64,000 nucleotides of DNA from Paramarasmius palmivorus. Its lineage: Eukaryota; Basidiomycota; Agaricomycetes; Agaricales; Marasmiaceae. The stretch's first letter is position 1. Each line of letters begins with the position of its first letter. Positions 24,815-36,147 of this stretch are shown here, piece after piece. The notes under the pieces are model-generated. The model was not told the origin of the DNA, searched no databases, and worked only from the letters and a program-made list of their open reading frames with translations. Where the stretch lies: positions 434,001 to 498,000 of the forward strand of contig JAYKXP010000037.1 in NCBI GenBank assembly GCA_037176845.1, written 5' to 3'. A program made the translations under genes and the position numbers.

Positions 24815-26156
24815 TCATAACGGTGGGCTATCGACATAGACCATGTCTATCCCGCGGCCATATCTATCGCCTAGTATCTTGGTTTCCTCAGCTGCTTCAC
24901 GGATGCGCGAGATATCTTCTGATGTTAGCTCAACGTTAGCAGCGCCGATGTTCTCGAGCAGGTGCTAAAAAACTATATTCAGTCTTGTTGGGCATTGAGC
25001 GCGAGGCCCGTGCGTACCTTAACCTTCTTCACCCCAGGAATAACGAAGAAGTCATCACCCTGTTCCAAAGTCCACGCAAGTGTTGCCTGCCCCGCCGTCG
25101 CACTGTGCTTTCTCCCGACTTCCGCAATCTTCTCTGTAAGTTCCAAGATCTTGGGGAAGTTTTGTCGAGAAAGCTTGGGGATAGTTAGACGGAAATCATC
25201 TGAATCTAGGTCGTCTAATGACCGAATATGACCGGTAAGGAAACCGCGCCCCAAAGGGGAGTATGCGATGATTTTAGTTCCGAGGGAGCGAGCTGTTTGC
25301 ACAAGGTCCAGGTGGGGCTTCTCGACTTCCAATGCAAGGGGGGAGAATTCTATTTGAAGGGCGGCGATGGGGTGTATGGCGTTTGCGCGGCGAAGACCGT
25401 CAGCGGTACAGTCAGAGAGTCCAAGATGGCGAACTTTCCCTTCACTGACAGAGGAAACGTTTGTAAAAGTATTTACGCTCATGATAAGCAACGCAACTTA
25501 CTGGACTAGTTCAGCCATGGCCGCCACTGTTTTTTCGATAGGTGTTGTTCTATCGACTCTGATTGGATCCCGTGAGCCTCCCGCTTTCACACACACCAGG
25601 AAGACGCACCGGTGTTGATAATATAAATCTATGTAGTCCACCCCGAGTCTTTGGAGGGACTGATTACAGGCTTCTTTGACGTACGCTGCGTCACCACGTA
25701 CTCCAGTCATAGTGATCGCAAACTTCGTTGCGAGGAACACCCGGCTCCTCTTTTCGGGGTTGCGTCTAAACCTGGCGGAAAACGGTGTCAGGGAATACCG
25801 ATTCACAGGATACTATACTGACCATTCGCCAATGAGATCTTCTGAATCTCCATACACATCAGCAGTATCCCAAAATGTACAACCAGTTCTGTATGCAGCA
25901 TCAAGAACCTGTAGAATGAATGAGTTGAGAATATCCTGAAAAATAATTTAAATCCCACCTGAAGCCGCTCTTCGTCGGTATCAAAGGTACCGTAGGCAGC
26001 AGCAATGCCCATGACACCAAGGCCTATTGCAGGCACAACAGTATCACCAATTTTGCGCGGCGAAATGAGAGGAGAGAGATCGATGGCCATTTCGTCAGGA
26101 GCTGACTCAGATATTGCTGAGGGAGGTTGAAACTCAGAGGGTGTTTCGAGCGACAT
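24815..26156 (-). CDS. aldo/keto reductase (YakC/pyridoxal-reductase-like)
   Basis: Six exons (26156-25959, 25908-25823, 25771-25610, 25558-25502, 25444-25018, 24964-24815) with GT-AG introns of 50-57 nt encode 359 residues. The TIM-barrel AKR catalytic tetrad is visible: Asp and Tyr in [16 protein letters not shown], Lys in VFLATKF, His in LYYQHR. Cofactor-binding elements follow ([37 protein letters not shown]). It would use NADPH to reduce aldehydes or ketones in the cytosol; the precise substrate is not readable. It carries a roughly 40-residue N-terminal extension before the barrel. It sits at the left end of the metabolic neighbourhood that includes the GH3 and dehydrogenase genes. Confidence 0.92.
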
Positions 26157-27216
26157 GAAAGTAAAAGGCTACTTGATTAAATAACGATAGACCACGTCCA
26201 TGCTCGGGGTGCTGTACATATCTGTGGTCATGTCACTTCACCGAGATCTTCCGTTGTCAGCAACTTGTCAGGTTTGAGTCGGAGTCTCATCCCTGACTGT
26301 TGGGTGATTGACCGAGCCAGGCCGATGAAAGAGGCGCGTCTTTACCGTGAGTTCACCGAGCATGAGGCCGAATGTGACCATATGGGCGCTCAAAATGCCA
26401 TTTATTGACCTAGGATACTCTAGAGTCAGCCCGAATTGAATTGAAGATGAATCTATCAACTCACAATCATGGTGTTCCTGATCAGTAGGTAGCCTATATA
26501 AGGAGGTCAGTGCCAGCATGCCTCGACAGGGTGTGGGTCGTCATCAATTGCGCTAGGATTTCGATGAGTAATAAATCACAGGAAACACGAATCAGGAAAG
26601 AAGATTTCCAGAGTGAAGCAAGATTGAATCCCCGTATATGTATATGTGAGGAATGAGGCCGGAGTGACCCTAGAGGTGAAGAAAGAAAACGGGAGAAATT
26701 TTCGCACGCCCTGCATTCTTTTCCTCCTCCATCATCATTTTGGAAACGCCCTCCAACTCCACCCAAAAATGGCCAGGAAGCTACGCTCGAAACCGCGGTG
26801 AAGACAAAGTAGCTCGGTGACAGTCTGTGGACGACAACCAGGTGAATAAATATGCTAAAAATTTGATCTCGTGTCACTCACAATTCGCGATTTTTCTATT
26901 TCCAGGCGGAATTTCCCTTATTATATAGCCCGATGACCTGTATCTGTGCCGCGACATCAGCTGAAGGCCTCGAGACCCGGATGAATCCTACCATACACTA
27001 CTAAGTATCGTTCCGGACATTGCTCGGCTCTGTAACACCACGCCGGCGAAACCTCGGAAAAACAATCTCAAGGAACTTGGCTACGGAACGATAGCCCAAT
27101 TCGAAATAGGACGCAGAGGTGCATAAATACCTCCAAAGCCCTTGATCCTTCCTTTCTTTTCTCCCATCACCGACCTACAAGCATTCCAATTCTTGTAGTT
27201 CAACCGGTTTTACAAC
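26157..27216. other. divergent promoter region between AKR and GH3
   Basis: About 1.06 kb separates the divergent starts of the aldo/keto reductase and the first beta-glucosidase. A CATAAATA element lies near 27122-27129, about 90 bases before the GH3 start. Open frames inside are short and unsupported. Confidence 0.45.
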
Positions 27217-30200
27217 ATGGCGCCCTCCGACTTTGCGAACGCAAACATCGACGAGATCGTCGAGAAGTTGACAACAGATGAAGCTATCCAGCTGATTGCT
27301 GGCGTTGGATTTTGGCACACTCATGCGGTGGAGAGGTTAGGGATCCCTGCTATCAAAGTATCGAGTCTATGACATCCATTATTCGCTTCATACTAATCGC
27401 GTGCCTCTTTAGGTTAGTGACGGCCCAAATGGCGTTAGAGGTAACCACTTCTTCATGGGAACACCCGCGAAGGCTCTACCAGTGCGTTGCCTTACGCCTT
27501 TTCCCCATCTCTTTCTTGAACCCCTTCCAGTCATCAACTGCTCTCGGTGCTACCTTTGATACGACACTGATTGAAGAGGTTGGACTGAAGCTTCTCGCTC
27601 GTGAGGCCAAATTACGTGCAGCATCAGTACTCCTCGCACCAACCTGTAATATCCAACGAGTGCGTCGTCCAAGGTTTTGATATTGATTCTATTCTTACAC
27701 TTTTCCTTCCATAGAACCCTCTTGGCGGCCGAGTACGTCTTCGACACCACTCTCATGTGGTTATCACTAATCGATGTTCCAAAGAGCTTCGAAAGTTTCG
27801 CAGAAGATCCTTACCTCTCCGGTATGATAGCAGCTGCCTACGTTAAGGGTGTTCAGTCGGGTGGAATTGCTACTACCATCAAACACTTTGTGTATGTCTT
27901 GTTCCTGTTCCTGCTACCTATACGATACTGAAGTGATCGTTTCAGCGGTAATGACAAGGAGAACGACCGCATGGCATACGACAGTATCATGAGCGACCGT
28001 GCCCTTCGTGAAATCTACCTTATGCCGTTCATGTTGGCTGAGAAGTACGCGAAGCCATGGTCATATATGACTGCGTATGTGGCCTTTGCTTAGTAGAACT
28101 GCCCTTTTCTTAGCCCTCACCAGATACAACCGTGTCAACGGCACCCACGTCTCCGAGAGCCCCGAGATTTTGCAAAAGATTCTTCGCGACGAGTGGAAGT
28201 TTGAGGGACTGGTGAGCGCTCAGGTGTTTTAACAATACACGGAGATTGCTGACATGCAATCACCGAGGTCATGAGTGACTGGTTCGGTGTATATAGCATT
28301 GATCACGCTATCAACGCAGGTCTCGATTTGGAAATGCCTGGAACGAACAAATGGAGAACTCTCGACCTTGTCAACCGCTCGATTGGATCGAGGAAGGTCA
28401 CCGCCAGGACCGTGAAGGCTCGGGCTCGTAAAGTCTTAGAGCTTGTTCAGAGATGCTGCAAGGAAGCGCCGGAGGTACGCTATTCTAGCAATGAAATAGG
28501 CACTGTCTGATCGACTTCATTTAGATCCTCGATGGAGATGGTGAAGAGCGCACTGTCGAGAGCGATGAAGACAAGGTTCTGATGAAGCAGGTTGCCTCAG
28601 AATCTATCGTCTTACTCAAAAATGAAGGCGGCCTTCTTCCTTTGAAGCCTGAAGGCTTGAAGAAGATTGCTATTGTCGGTGGTAATGCGAAACAATCTGT
28701 CCTTTCTGGAGGAGGATCTGCCGCACTCAAGCCTTCATACTTCATCTCGCCGTACCAAGGCATCGTCGATGCGTTGGGCGGTAACGTTGAAGTTACCTTT
28801 AGTGAAGGTGCACCTAGTGAGTATATCTCATGAGCATGTTTATCTATTACTGAGACTTGTTCAGCTTATCAGCAGATGCCCACTCTTGAGTACGAGCTTC
28901 TCACAGAGGACGGTCGACCTGGATGGATAGGAACTTGGTATCCTCATACCAGCGACGATAGCATGTCACCTCTTGATAAGCCTGTACACACACAGTACAT
29001 CGACGAAACCAGATGTTTCATCAGTACATCCTACCCCAAGGAATTGACCCACAGATGGACGCTCAAGCTCAAAGGATATCTCAAGCCTCGTGACGTTGAT
29101 ACCGACTTCGACTTTGGCCTAGCATCTTCCGGTCGTGCGAGGGTATGTTGCACCTACCTTGTCAGGTGCCATGATTGACCACTATATCCAGCTCTACGTC
29201 GATGGCAAGCTCGTTGTCGACAACTGGAGCAGGCAACGTCGTGGTGACCTCTTCTTCGGCTCTGGGAGTGAAGAAGAGCATGGCGTGTACTCTCTGAAGG
29301 CTGGCGTCAAGCATGAAATACTCGTTGAATACTGCAACGTTCGTGCTCCTGCAGATGGTGACGAGAATGAAGCTGTCATGGACGCGTATGTTGGTGGCCA
29401 TGATCACCGAGAGCTGCTGCTAACGCAACTTACAGTAACCCTGGTGTTCGTCTGGGTGGTGCTCCTGTCGCCGATCCTGATGCTCTCATGGAGGAAGCCG
29501 TCAAGCTTGCAAACGAGGCTGATGCGGTCATTGCCGTTGTCGGCCTGAATGCTGAATGGGAAACGGAAGGCTATGATCGACCATCTCTGGCTCTGCCCCG
29601 ACGAACGGATGAACTGGTGACGAAGGTTGCAGCTGCAAATCCCAAGACCATTGTAGTCACACAAGCAGTCAGTGTCCCCATCTCGAGCCTGGTCTTGCCT
29701 TTCACTAACCATCTACGCTCTAGGGATCAGCCATCACCATGCCTTGGGTCGACAATGTACCTACTATCGTGCATGCATGGTATCTAGGCAATGCTACCGG
29801 TGACGCTATCGCCGATGTTTTGTTCGGAAAGTTCAACCCATCAGCAAAGCTTTCCATAACCTTCCCGAAGAGAATTGAGGACCTACCGTCCCATGGACAC
29901 TTCCACTCGGAGAACGGAAAGGTTCGTTACGCTGAAGACCTCTATGTGGTAGGTAACATATTCTTCAATCACTTTCCTCGTTCTAACGCTTCTGCAGGGT
30001 TACAAACATTATCACCACCGCGGTATCGATCCGATGTTCGCATTCGGGTAAGTGTTCGATATTGAAATATAAGTAGTGCTCCTAACTCCTTTTCCCAGAC
30101 ATGGTCTCTCATACACCACCTTCTCTGTGTCTGACTTGAAGGTTTCCGAACCCTCGGTCACAGTCAACGAATTCTCCCTCAGCGCCTCAATTACCGTCAC

Positions 30201-30507
30201 CAACACTGGATCCGTTGCTGGTTCACAAGTTGTGCAGTTCTACGTCGCATTGCCCACGACGGCGGAAGTCACCCATCCTCTCCTCCAACTTAAGGCCTTT
30301 GCAAAGGTCAAGAACTTGCAGCCTGGCAAGAGCGAGACCGTTGAGGTCAAGTTCGACAAATATGCCGTGAGCTACTGGGATGACCGCTGGAATGCCTGGG
30401 TTGTTGACAAGGGGGAGTACGGTTTGAAGGCGGGTACTAGCAGCGTCGATCTTCCCTTGAGTGCGAAGTTTGTGTTATCGAAAGGCTTCGAGTGGAATGG
30501 GCTTTGA
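27217..30507 (+). CDS. GH3 beta-glucosidase with PA14 insert (copy 1)
   Basis: Fifteen exons can be placed (27217-27357, 27413-27481, 27531-27659, 27715-27732, 27785-27891, 27946-28074, 28124-28211, 28268-28474, 28525-28816, 28865-29142, 29192-29385, 29436-29667, 29724-29948, 29998-30047, 30099-30507), giving 855 residues. Order: GH3 N-terminal barrel with SDGPNGVRG and the nucleophile Asp in VMSDWFG, the alpha/beta sandwich domain ([10 protein letters not shown]), a PA14 carbohydrate-recognition insert ([12 protein letters not shown], about 420-560), return of the sandwich domain, then a fibronectin-III-like C terminus. It would release glucose from beta-glucosides. No signal peptide is visible, so an intracellular enzyme is likely, as in the Kluyveromyces BglI type. 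Exon 4 is only 18 nt. An inverted paralog lies at 48936-52239. Confidence 0.93.
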
Positions 30508-30998
30508 ACAAATAAATGAAGATAAGTGTATCAAATACCGATACCATGTAACATACCCAATGTCTGCTATAGCCTATCTATGATTCCAGCGTCCCGAGGC
30601 CGCATAATGTGGTATGCCCCTGATCACTTCATGTACACTGGTGGATAATTGATTATGCGCGCTGTGCGCTGTTGATGTGGAACTAACGTTGATTGACATT
30701 GACGGGTATTAATGGCTACATTCTTCACCTTTCAAGCATCCAGAAATAAAGCTGTTAGCAGGGTGCAGTAGATACTGTGCTGGCGACACGGGGATTTCCA
30801 AATTGCTGTTGAAAAGCATCGGTCAGTGCAGAGAGACGACAGAAAGCACTGCCTCAGTCAACACTTCCGACGGGCGGGTGAGACCCGACGCTACGCGGAG
30901 CGCGTTTCTCAGATATCTCAGATAAAAATAGACCAAGATCAGAGGTATATATGCTTTTCGTTCGACGCCCATGGTCATTCACATAGTCCTCTACTAGC
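30508..30998. other. intergenic
   Basis: 3' flank of the GH3 gene and promoter of the membrane protein gene. No supported gene. Confidence 0.4.
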
Positions 30999-31980
30999 AT
31001 GGCATCCACGATCAACTACGCTCACTACGTAGGATACAACTCGGTAGCAGCAGCAGTAGTTTTCGCCGTCCTCTATCTCCCGCTTCTGCCCTGGTTCCTT
31101 CTTCAATTATTCCGCGGCAGATCACGCCTCCTCGTCATTCTAAGTTTGTTCTGTGCCAGTAAGTGTCAAGGTCCTGTCAGGAAGTGTGCTCTAATCACAA
31201 CTAATGACTAGTTCGTATCACTGCATTCGTCATTCGGGCGTACCTCTGCTCTTCCTCTTCAGCAGGAGAAAACCTGAGCTTGATCATTGCTGATCAAGTT
31301 CTATTCTCCGTTGGTTTCTTCGGTCTGTTGTATGGGGCCTACGGACTTGTTATGGATCGGTAAGTGCCTAGCAGATGCCTAGCCTGAGCTGTTTACATGC
31401 TGATTCTGCTATTGTAGCCTCGATTTGTGCGAACGCAAAATTGATATCCCTATTCTTCGCATCGCAGGGAATCGGAATCTCTTCAGACTCATTCTTCTCG
31501 TCGCAGTCGTCTTGGGATCCGTAGGAAGCAGCAAAAGCGCGGACTTTTCTAATCCTGACGACATAAAAACTGGGAAGACTTTACACGACGTCAGCACCAT
31601 AATATTCCTTGTCCTGACCGTTCTCCAAACGTTGCAAACTGCCGTTCTTATCCGCGCAGAGGGTGATGGTAAGCTTTAGTCCAATGAATGGTATCATGTC
31701 ATCTAACTTGCTTCCGACTTGCTTCTCAGAAACTGAATATAATGGACGGGCCACGACTTCGGCCGGTGCAAAATACGGTTCGTTCATCTTCGCCGCAATT
31801 TCATTGTTGTTGCTTGTTCGACAAGTATTTTTCACGGCGACCCTATCGAACCTACCCAAGCAGAACAATGAACACTTTTGGTATCCGCTAGTCGCGACAA
31901 CCGAGTTCATCTGTGTGGTGCTCTTCGCCACTCCCGGTTTAATACCCCCAAAGCAGAACATGAAGGAGCTTCCCAGATAG
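30999..31980 (+). CDS. multi-pass membrane protein (DUF7702/RTA1-like)
   Basis: Exons 30999-31158, 31212-31359, 31418-31668 and 31730-31980 (introns 53, 58, 61 nt) give 269 residues. About seven hydrophobic segments are visible: near residues 15-38, 44-65, 80-103, 120-140, 155-175, 190-215 and 230-250. The overall layout resembles small fungal seven-helix proteins of the DUF7702 or RTA1 groups, whose members are linked to lipid or stress responses; the exact family is not certain. No catalytic motif is seen. It lies between a beta-glucosidase and dehydrogenases, but a link to them is not evident from sequence. Confidence 0.75.
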
Positions 31981-32061
31981 AGAAATCATTTGGCAGTTCG
32001 TTACGATATACAGTTCTCAATCTTTGACCACTACTTTATCTTACGAGCATTTTGAATCGTT

Positions 32062-33676
32062 TCACATCTTCAATACCACTCGCCCTTTGATGTTACCTTT
32101 TGACAGATCCTGCATAACACTGCACGAACAACGCTGAGAACGAAGAGACAAACGAACAACGCGATACTCACTTATTGATTTCGCCTAAAGGTTTCACCTC
32201 AACTTGGCATCGCACTTTACCAGCCTTTGCAAGCCTGAGAATCTCTATCATCTCTTGTTGGGTTCTGGAATGGCGTATTAGTGAAGACCTCTTCAAGTGA
32301 TGTGTCCCTTACCCAGTCGCAGAGCCAACGATATTGCAACACTGTTGAAATGATAAGAATATCCCTCAAGAATCAAGCGAGTTGTATACCTTGTGAATAA
32401 GCAAACCGATTGGGATGTTAAGAGTAGCGGTGGCTACAGGCATTCCTACTGCGACAATTGTACCCGTCCTTCGAATATACCCCAGTGCGTCGTTGAATGG
32501 TCTTGCCTAGTGCACGAGATACCTTGATTTAGTTTTTGCGGGTGAAGAACACAATGATAACGAACATTTCCGACTGCGATGACTGCGGCTTGGGGCCCTT
32601 CTCCATCAGCAGCAGCGATCACGTCCTGAACAAGATTCTCAGACTTCTGGAAGTCGATCCACTTTTCGGCCCCAAGCTTGAGGCACAGTTCTTTCTTATC
32701 TTCTCCCGAATCTGTACAGATAATGTTTGTGAGGGATCAGATGAACACTGCCCAAAGAAGACAGATACCTATGGCAATGACTCGTAAGCCCTTGTGAACA
32801 GCGAATTGCACACCTAGGACAGTTATTCGGGGTCGATATCACGGGGGAGATGATAGGATGCTAACCCAAGTGGCCTAACCCGCCCCCAGCCCCAGTAATC
32901 GCAATCCATTCTCCAGCTTTCGCATTTGTCTGTTTGATCGCCTTGTATATGGTTAGGCCCTATTAATTCATTTAACCTCATTCTACGTGATCAGATTTGA
33001 ATAACGCACAGCACATAGCAAAGGTGTCGCTTCAGCGGCATCCAGCCCGTCAGGAATGGGTGTTGCATAGTCAGTGTAAGAAAGCTAGAGGATGCATCAG
33101 TCTTCGTAAATCTTGAGAAAGCGCCCTAAAGTATGCACCGCATAGTCAGCAAAAGTTCCGTGGATCATACAGCCATGTGTAGATGCTCGAGCCACATCGC
33201 AACCTGTGATCAGTTACCATTAGATAGGCCCCCGAGAGTTTGTATAGATTACGCACACGTTTCCCAACCTGTACGACACATCTCGCATCTACAATGGCAA
33301 TTTCCCATTAGTGCTGATCATGAGATCCTGGGAGCCCGACATACCTCAGGCATGCATTGCCAAACCATTTCAAGCCAACTCTATCGCCCAGTTTAACCCC
33401 GTTCCCCACAGTATGCTCCCCAATCGCTACTACCCTCCCGATTCCCTCATGACCTCCTACCAAGGGCAGCTTTAGCCTGGACCCAAGCCCCCAATCGTCG
33501 TCTCTAATATGAAGATCTGAATGGCAGCATCCAGCGTATTCGATCTTGACCAAGCATTGACCTGGTTTTAGTTCCGACGGCTGCACGACTGGAAAGTCAT
33601 CCTTCAGCGTCAAGTCTTCTTTGAAGGAAGAAATGACGGCTGCTCGAGCTGTCTTGGGAATGTCCGATGCTGCCAT
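32062..33676 (-). CDS. zinc-dependent alcohol dehydrogenase (tandem copy 1)
   Basis: Eleven exons (33676-33345, 33288-33257, 33203-33139, 33084-33010, 32959-32866, 32813-32769, 32711-32566, 32506-32390, 32341-32313, 32264-32172, 32119-32062) give 361 residues, the usual MDR alcohol dehydrogenase length. Catalytic zinc ligands lie in CCHSDLH and GGHEGIG; structural zinc cysteines lie in CLRCEMC and the following CC pair. The Rossmann fold shows [10 protein letters not shown]. By family it oxidises primary alcohols or reduces aldehydes with NAD(H). A minus-strand TATAAAG lies about 45 bases before the start. A tandem paralog with the same exon pattern is directly upstream. Confidence 0.93.
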
Positions 33677-33974
33677 GGTGTAAGAGAATCCTGGGGGCGA
33701 AGGCAGAAAAAGCACCCCCTTTATATCATATATCGTCTGTCGGTATGCCATTTGCCGGATCCACGGATTGTTCTTGTTGGAGATTTGAGGTGGTCATATG
33801 TGCTTCTCTTGTCAGTTTTAATGATGATGATAGTTCGAGTCTGAGTAAGAGGCGAAGCGGCAGCCGAATGGACAGCAAGTCACTGACATGTGATGTGACA
33901 TTGCGTGAATGACGCAATTACAGACTTGTGGACATTGTATTTCATAGGATTTAATTTTACTAGATGAAAGTACG

Positions 33975-35577
33975 TCAAATCTCAAGTACAACCCTTCCTG
34001 CTATCTTGCCGTGTTGCATCGAATCCATCACGCTAGAACAGTGTCCTGTCAGCTACATGTAATAGACTGGCAATACGGACACTCACTCGTTTATCTCGCT
34101 CAACGGTTTCAAGTCATAATGACATTTAACTTTTCCGCTGGCGGCAAGGGCGAGTGCCTCGGCCATATCCTGGCGGTTGCTGTTGGAGCAATCAGTGAAG
34201 ACTCGCAGGAATTCGTTTCCGACATATCGCTTACCCAGTCGATGTCCCAACAATTTTGAGGCTCTGATGGCTGTGATGAGCTAAAATCCCGTCATACCGC
34301 GTCGTTCGTAACCCACCTTCGGAACAATGAGTCGTATAGGTACGTTCAGCATGCCATCTCCGGATGGCATTCCAACGCAGACGAGAGTACCATCGAGTCG
34401 CAAGTACATCAAGGCCTGATTAAAGGGGACTGCCTGGAAGTGACTTGCAGTTAACGATACAATTATGAGCCAAGTGCAAGACGTACGCTTCCAGCTGCCA
34501 CGATTGCAGCATGGGGGCCAAGCCCGTCGGTGGCATCCTGAACGTCTTTCACCACATCTTTTGACTCCATGAAGTCTATCCATTTCTCAGCGCCGATCTT
34601 CTGGCAAAGCGCTTTCTTTGAAGAGCCAGTATCTGGCAGCAGATATCAGTCCATACCCAAAGAAAACTAGGGAATGACTCACCGATCGCAACCACACGGA
34701 ACCCCATCGCGATAGCATACTGAACAGCTAGACGAGGTAGGTCAGACTTTGATAGGAGCGACGCGAATAGCGAACCTAGATGGCCAAGCCCACCACCTGC
34801 ACCTGAAACTGCCACCCATTCACCCATCTTTGTGTTAGATTGCTTCAGACCGTTATACACGGTGATTCCCTGATAACCTTAAGTAAGAGGTGGTGTTTCA
34901 GAACCAGTAAGTATGCGTGGACACTTGCTGCACAAAGGATTGGCGTAGCTGCTGCGCTCTCCAAGGTTTCTGGGATCGGGGTCACATAGTCCGTGAATGA
35001 AACCTGTGCAGGAAGCTATTCAGATAGATAGCATTGAATACTGAAGAAAAGGGGCGTACCACATATTCAGCAAACGTTCCATGGTCAGTGAAACCATGGC
35101 TTCTCTGGGACAAGCAACCTAGGATTGATCTCTAGCAACCTCAAGCGGAGAATCTGATATGGACCACATACACGATTCCCTTCCCTTCCTACACATTTCG
35201 CACCTACCAAAGACGATCTCAGTATTGATTCTCCAGGATGCTTAGAACGAAACATACCTCAAACACGACGACGCAATCCATTTTAACCCCACTCTGTCCC
35301 CAATCTTGACCGGGCTATTGATAGTATGCTCTCCAATCGCCACGATATGCCCAATACCTTCGTGTCCTCCCACTAGTGGAAGCTTCGCTGGAAAGCCCCA
35401 TTCATTCTCCTTCACGTGTAAGTCAGAGTGGCAGCATCCAGCATAAGCCATCTTGATGAGACATTCTCCAGGTGCGAGCTCGGAAGGTTGCTTGACTGGC
35501 CAGTCTTGAAGATCCAACGGTTTGTTGAACTCGTTAATGACCGCAGCTTTGGCTACTTTTGGGATGTTAGTTGTCAT
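33975..35577 (-). CDS. zinc-dependent alcohol dehydrogenase (tandem copy 2)
   Basis: This head-to-tail paralog of the gene at 32062 has its start at 35577, stop at 33975 and the same run of short exons. Key residues are intact: CCHSDLH and GGHEGIG for the catalytic zinc, RCEMC with the downstream cysteines for the structural zinc, and [10 protein letters not shown] for the nucleotide fold. The C terminus ends in GRVVLEI. Intron positions match the sister gene, while the protein has diverged clearly, so the duplication is not recent. NAD-dependent alcohol/aldehyde interconversion is expected; substrate unknown. Confidence 0.92.
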
Positions 35578-36147
35578 CGTGGTACCAATAGAGATAAGAA
35601 GAGAAAGCGGTCACTCTTAGAGGGTATCTAGTGTCTTTTAAGCGGGTTTCAGAGCGATGTGTCCCATGACCGATCGTGTTGCCATCAGCATGAGAAAGCA
35701 GAAGAATCTCAAGAACGTTGAGAGCATGATGAGAGTCACGATGAGGGGAATACACATTCTTTCGGTAACGCAAGGGATGAATAACCGGTTATGGTCGCCG
35801 CATGACCCGAGCTTCCCTAGGTTTGCCTAATGTGACGCTTCGTTGCAAGCGAACCCCTACAAATTTTAGGTTCCAGCCACCTGAATACACACGTCAAAAT
35901 TTGGGGAAGAATGATCCATTATGAAAGCTTTGAGGAGTACAACTTCCTTAGGCATCGATAGTTTGTCATGATAGGATGCTGCCCCGAGCGATGGCTATCA
36001 TTCACATCCTCTTGCCAAGGCCTTAACACGTCCCCTTCTACACCTCGTACCCCACTGGTGTTGGTCAGGTGTCGAGTCTAGAATGCTATTACGGAAGGCA
36101 AATCAGCATTCCGCAGTGGAATATGGGATGAAACATACCGCTTCACT
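35578..36147. other. intergenic
   Basis: Promoter of the second alcohol dehydrogenase and 3' flank of the monooxygenase. No supported gene. Confidence 0.4.

Noticed and set aside
32084..32095. A 12-nt GT...AG segment near the end of the first alcohol dehydrogenase
   Set aside because: Far too short for an intron; reading through gives the expected ending ([13 protein letters not shown]).
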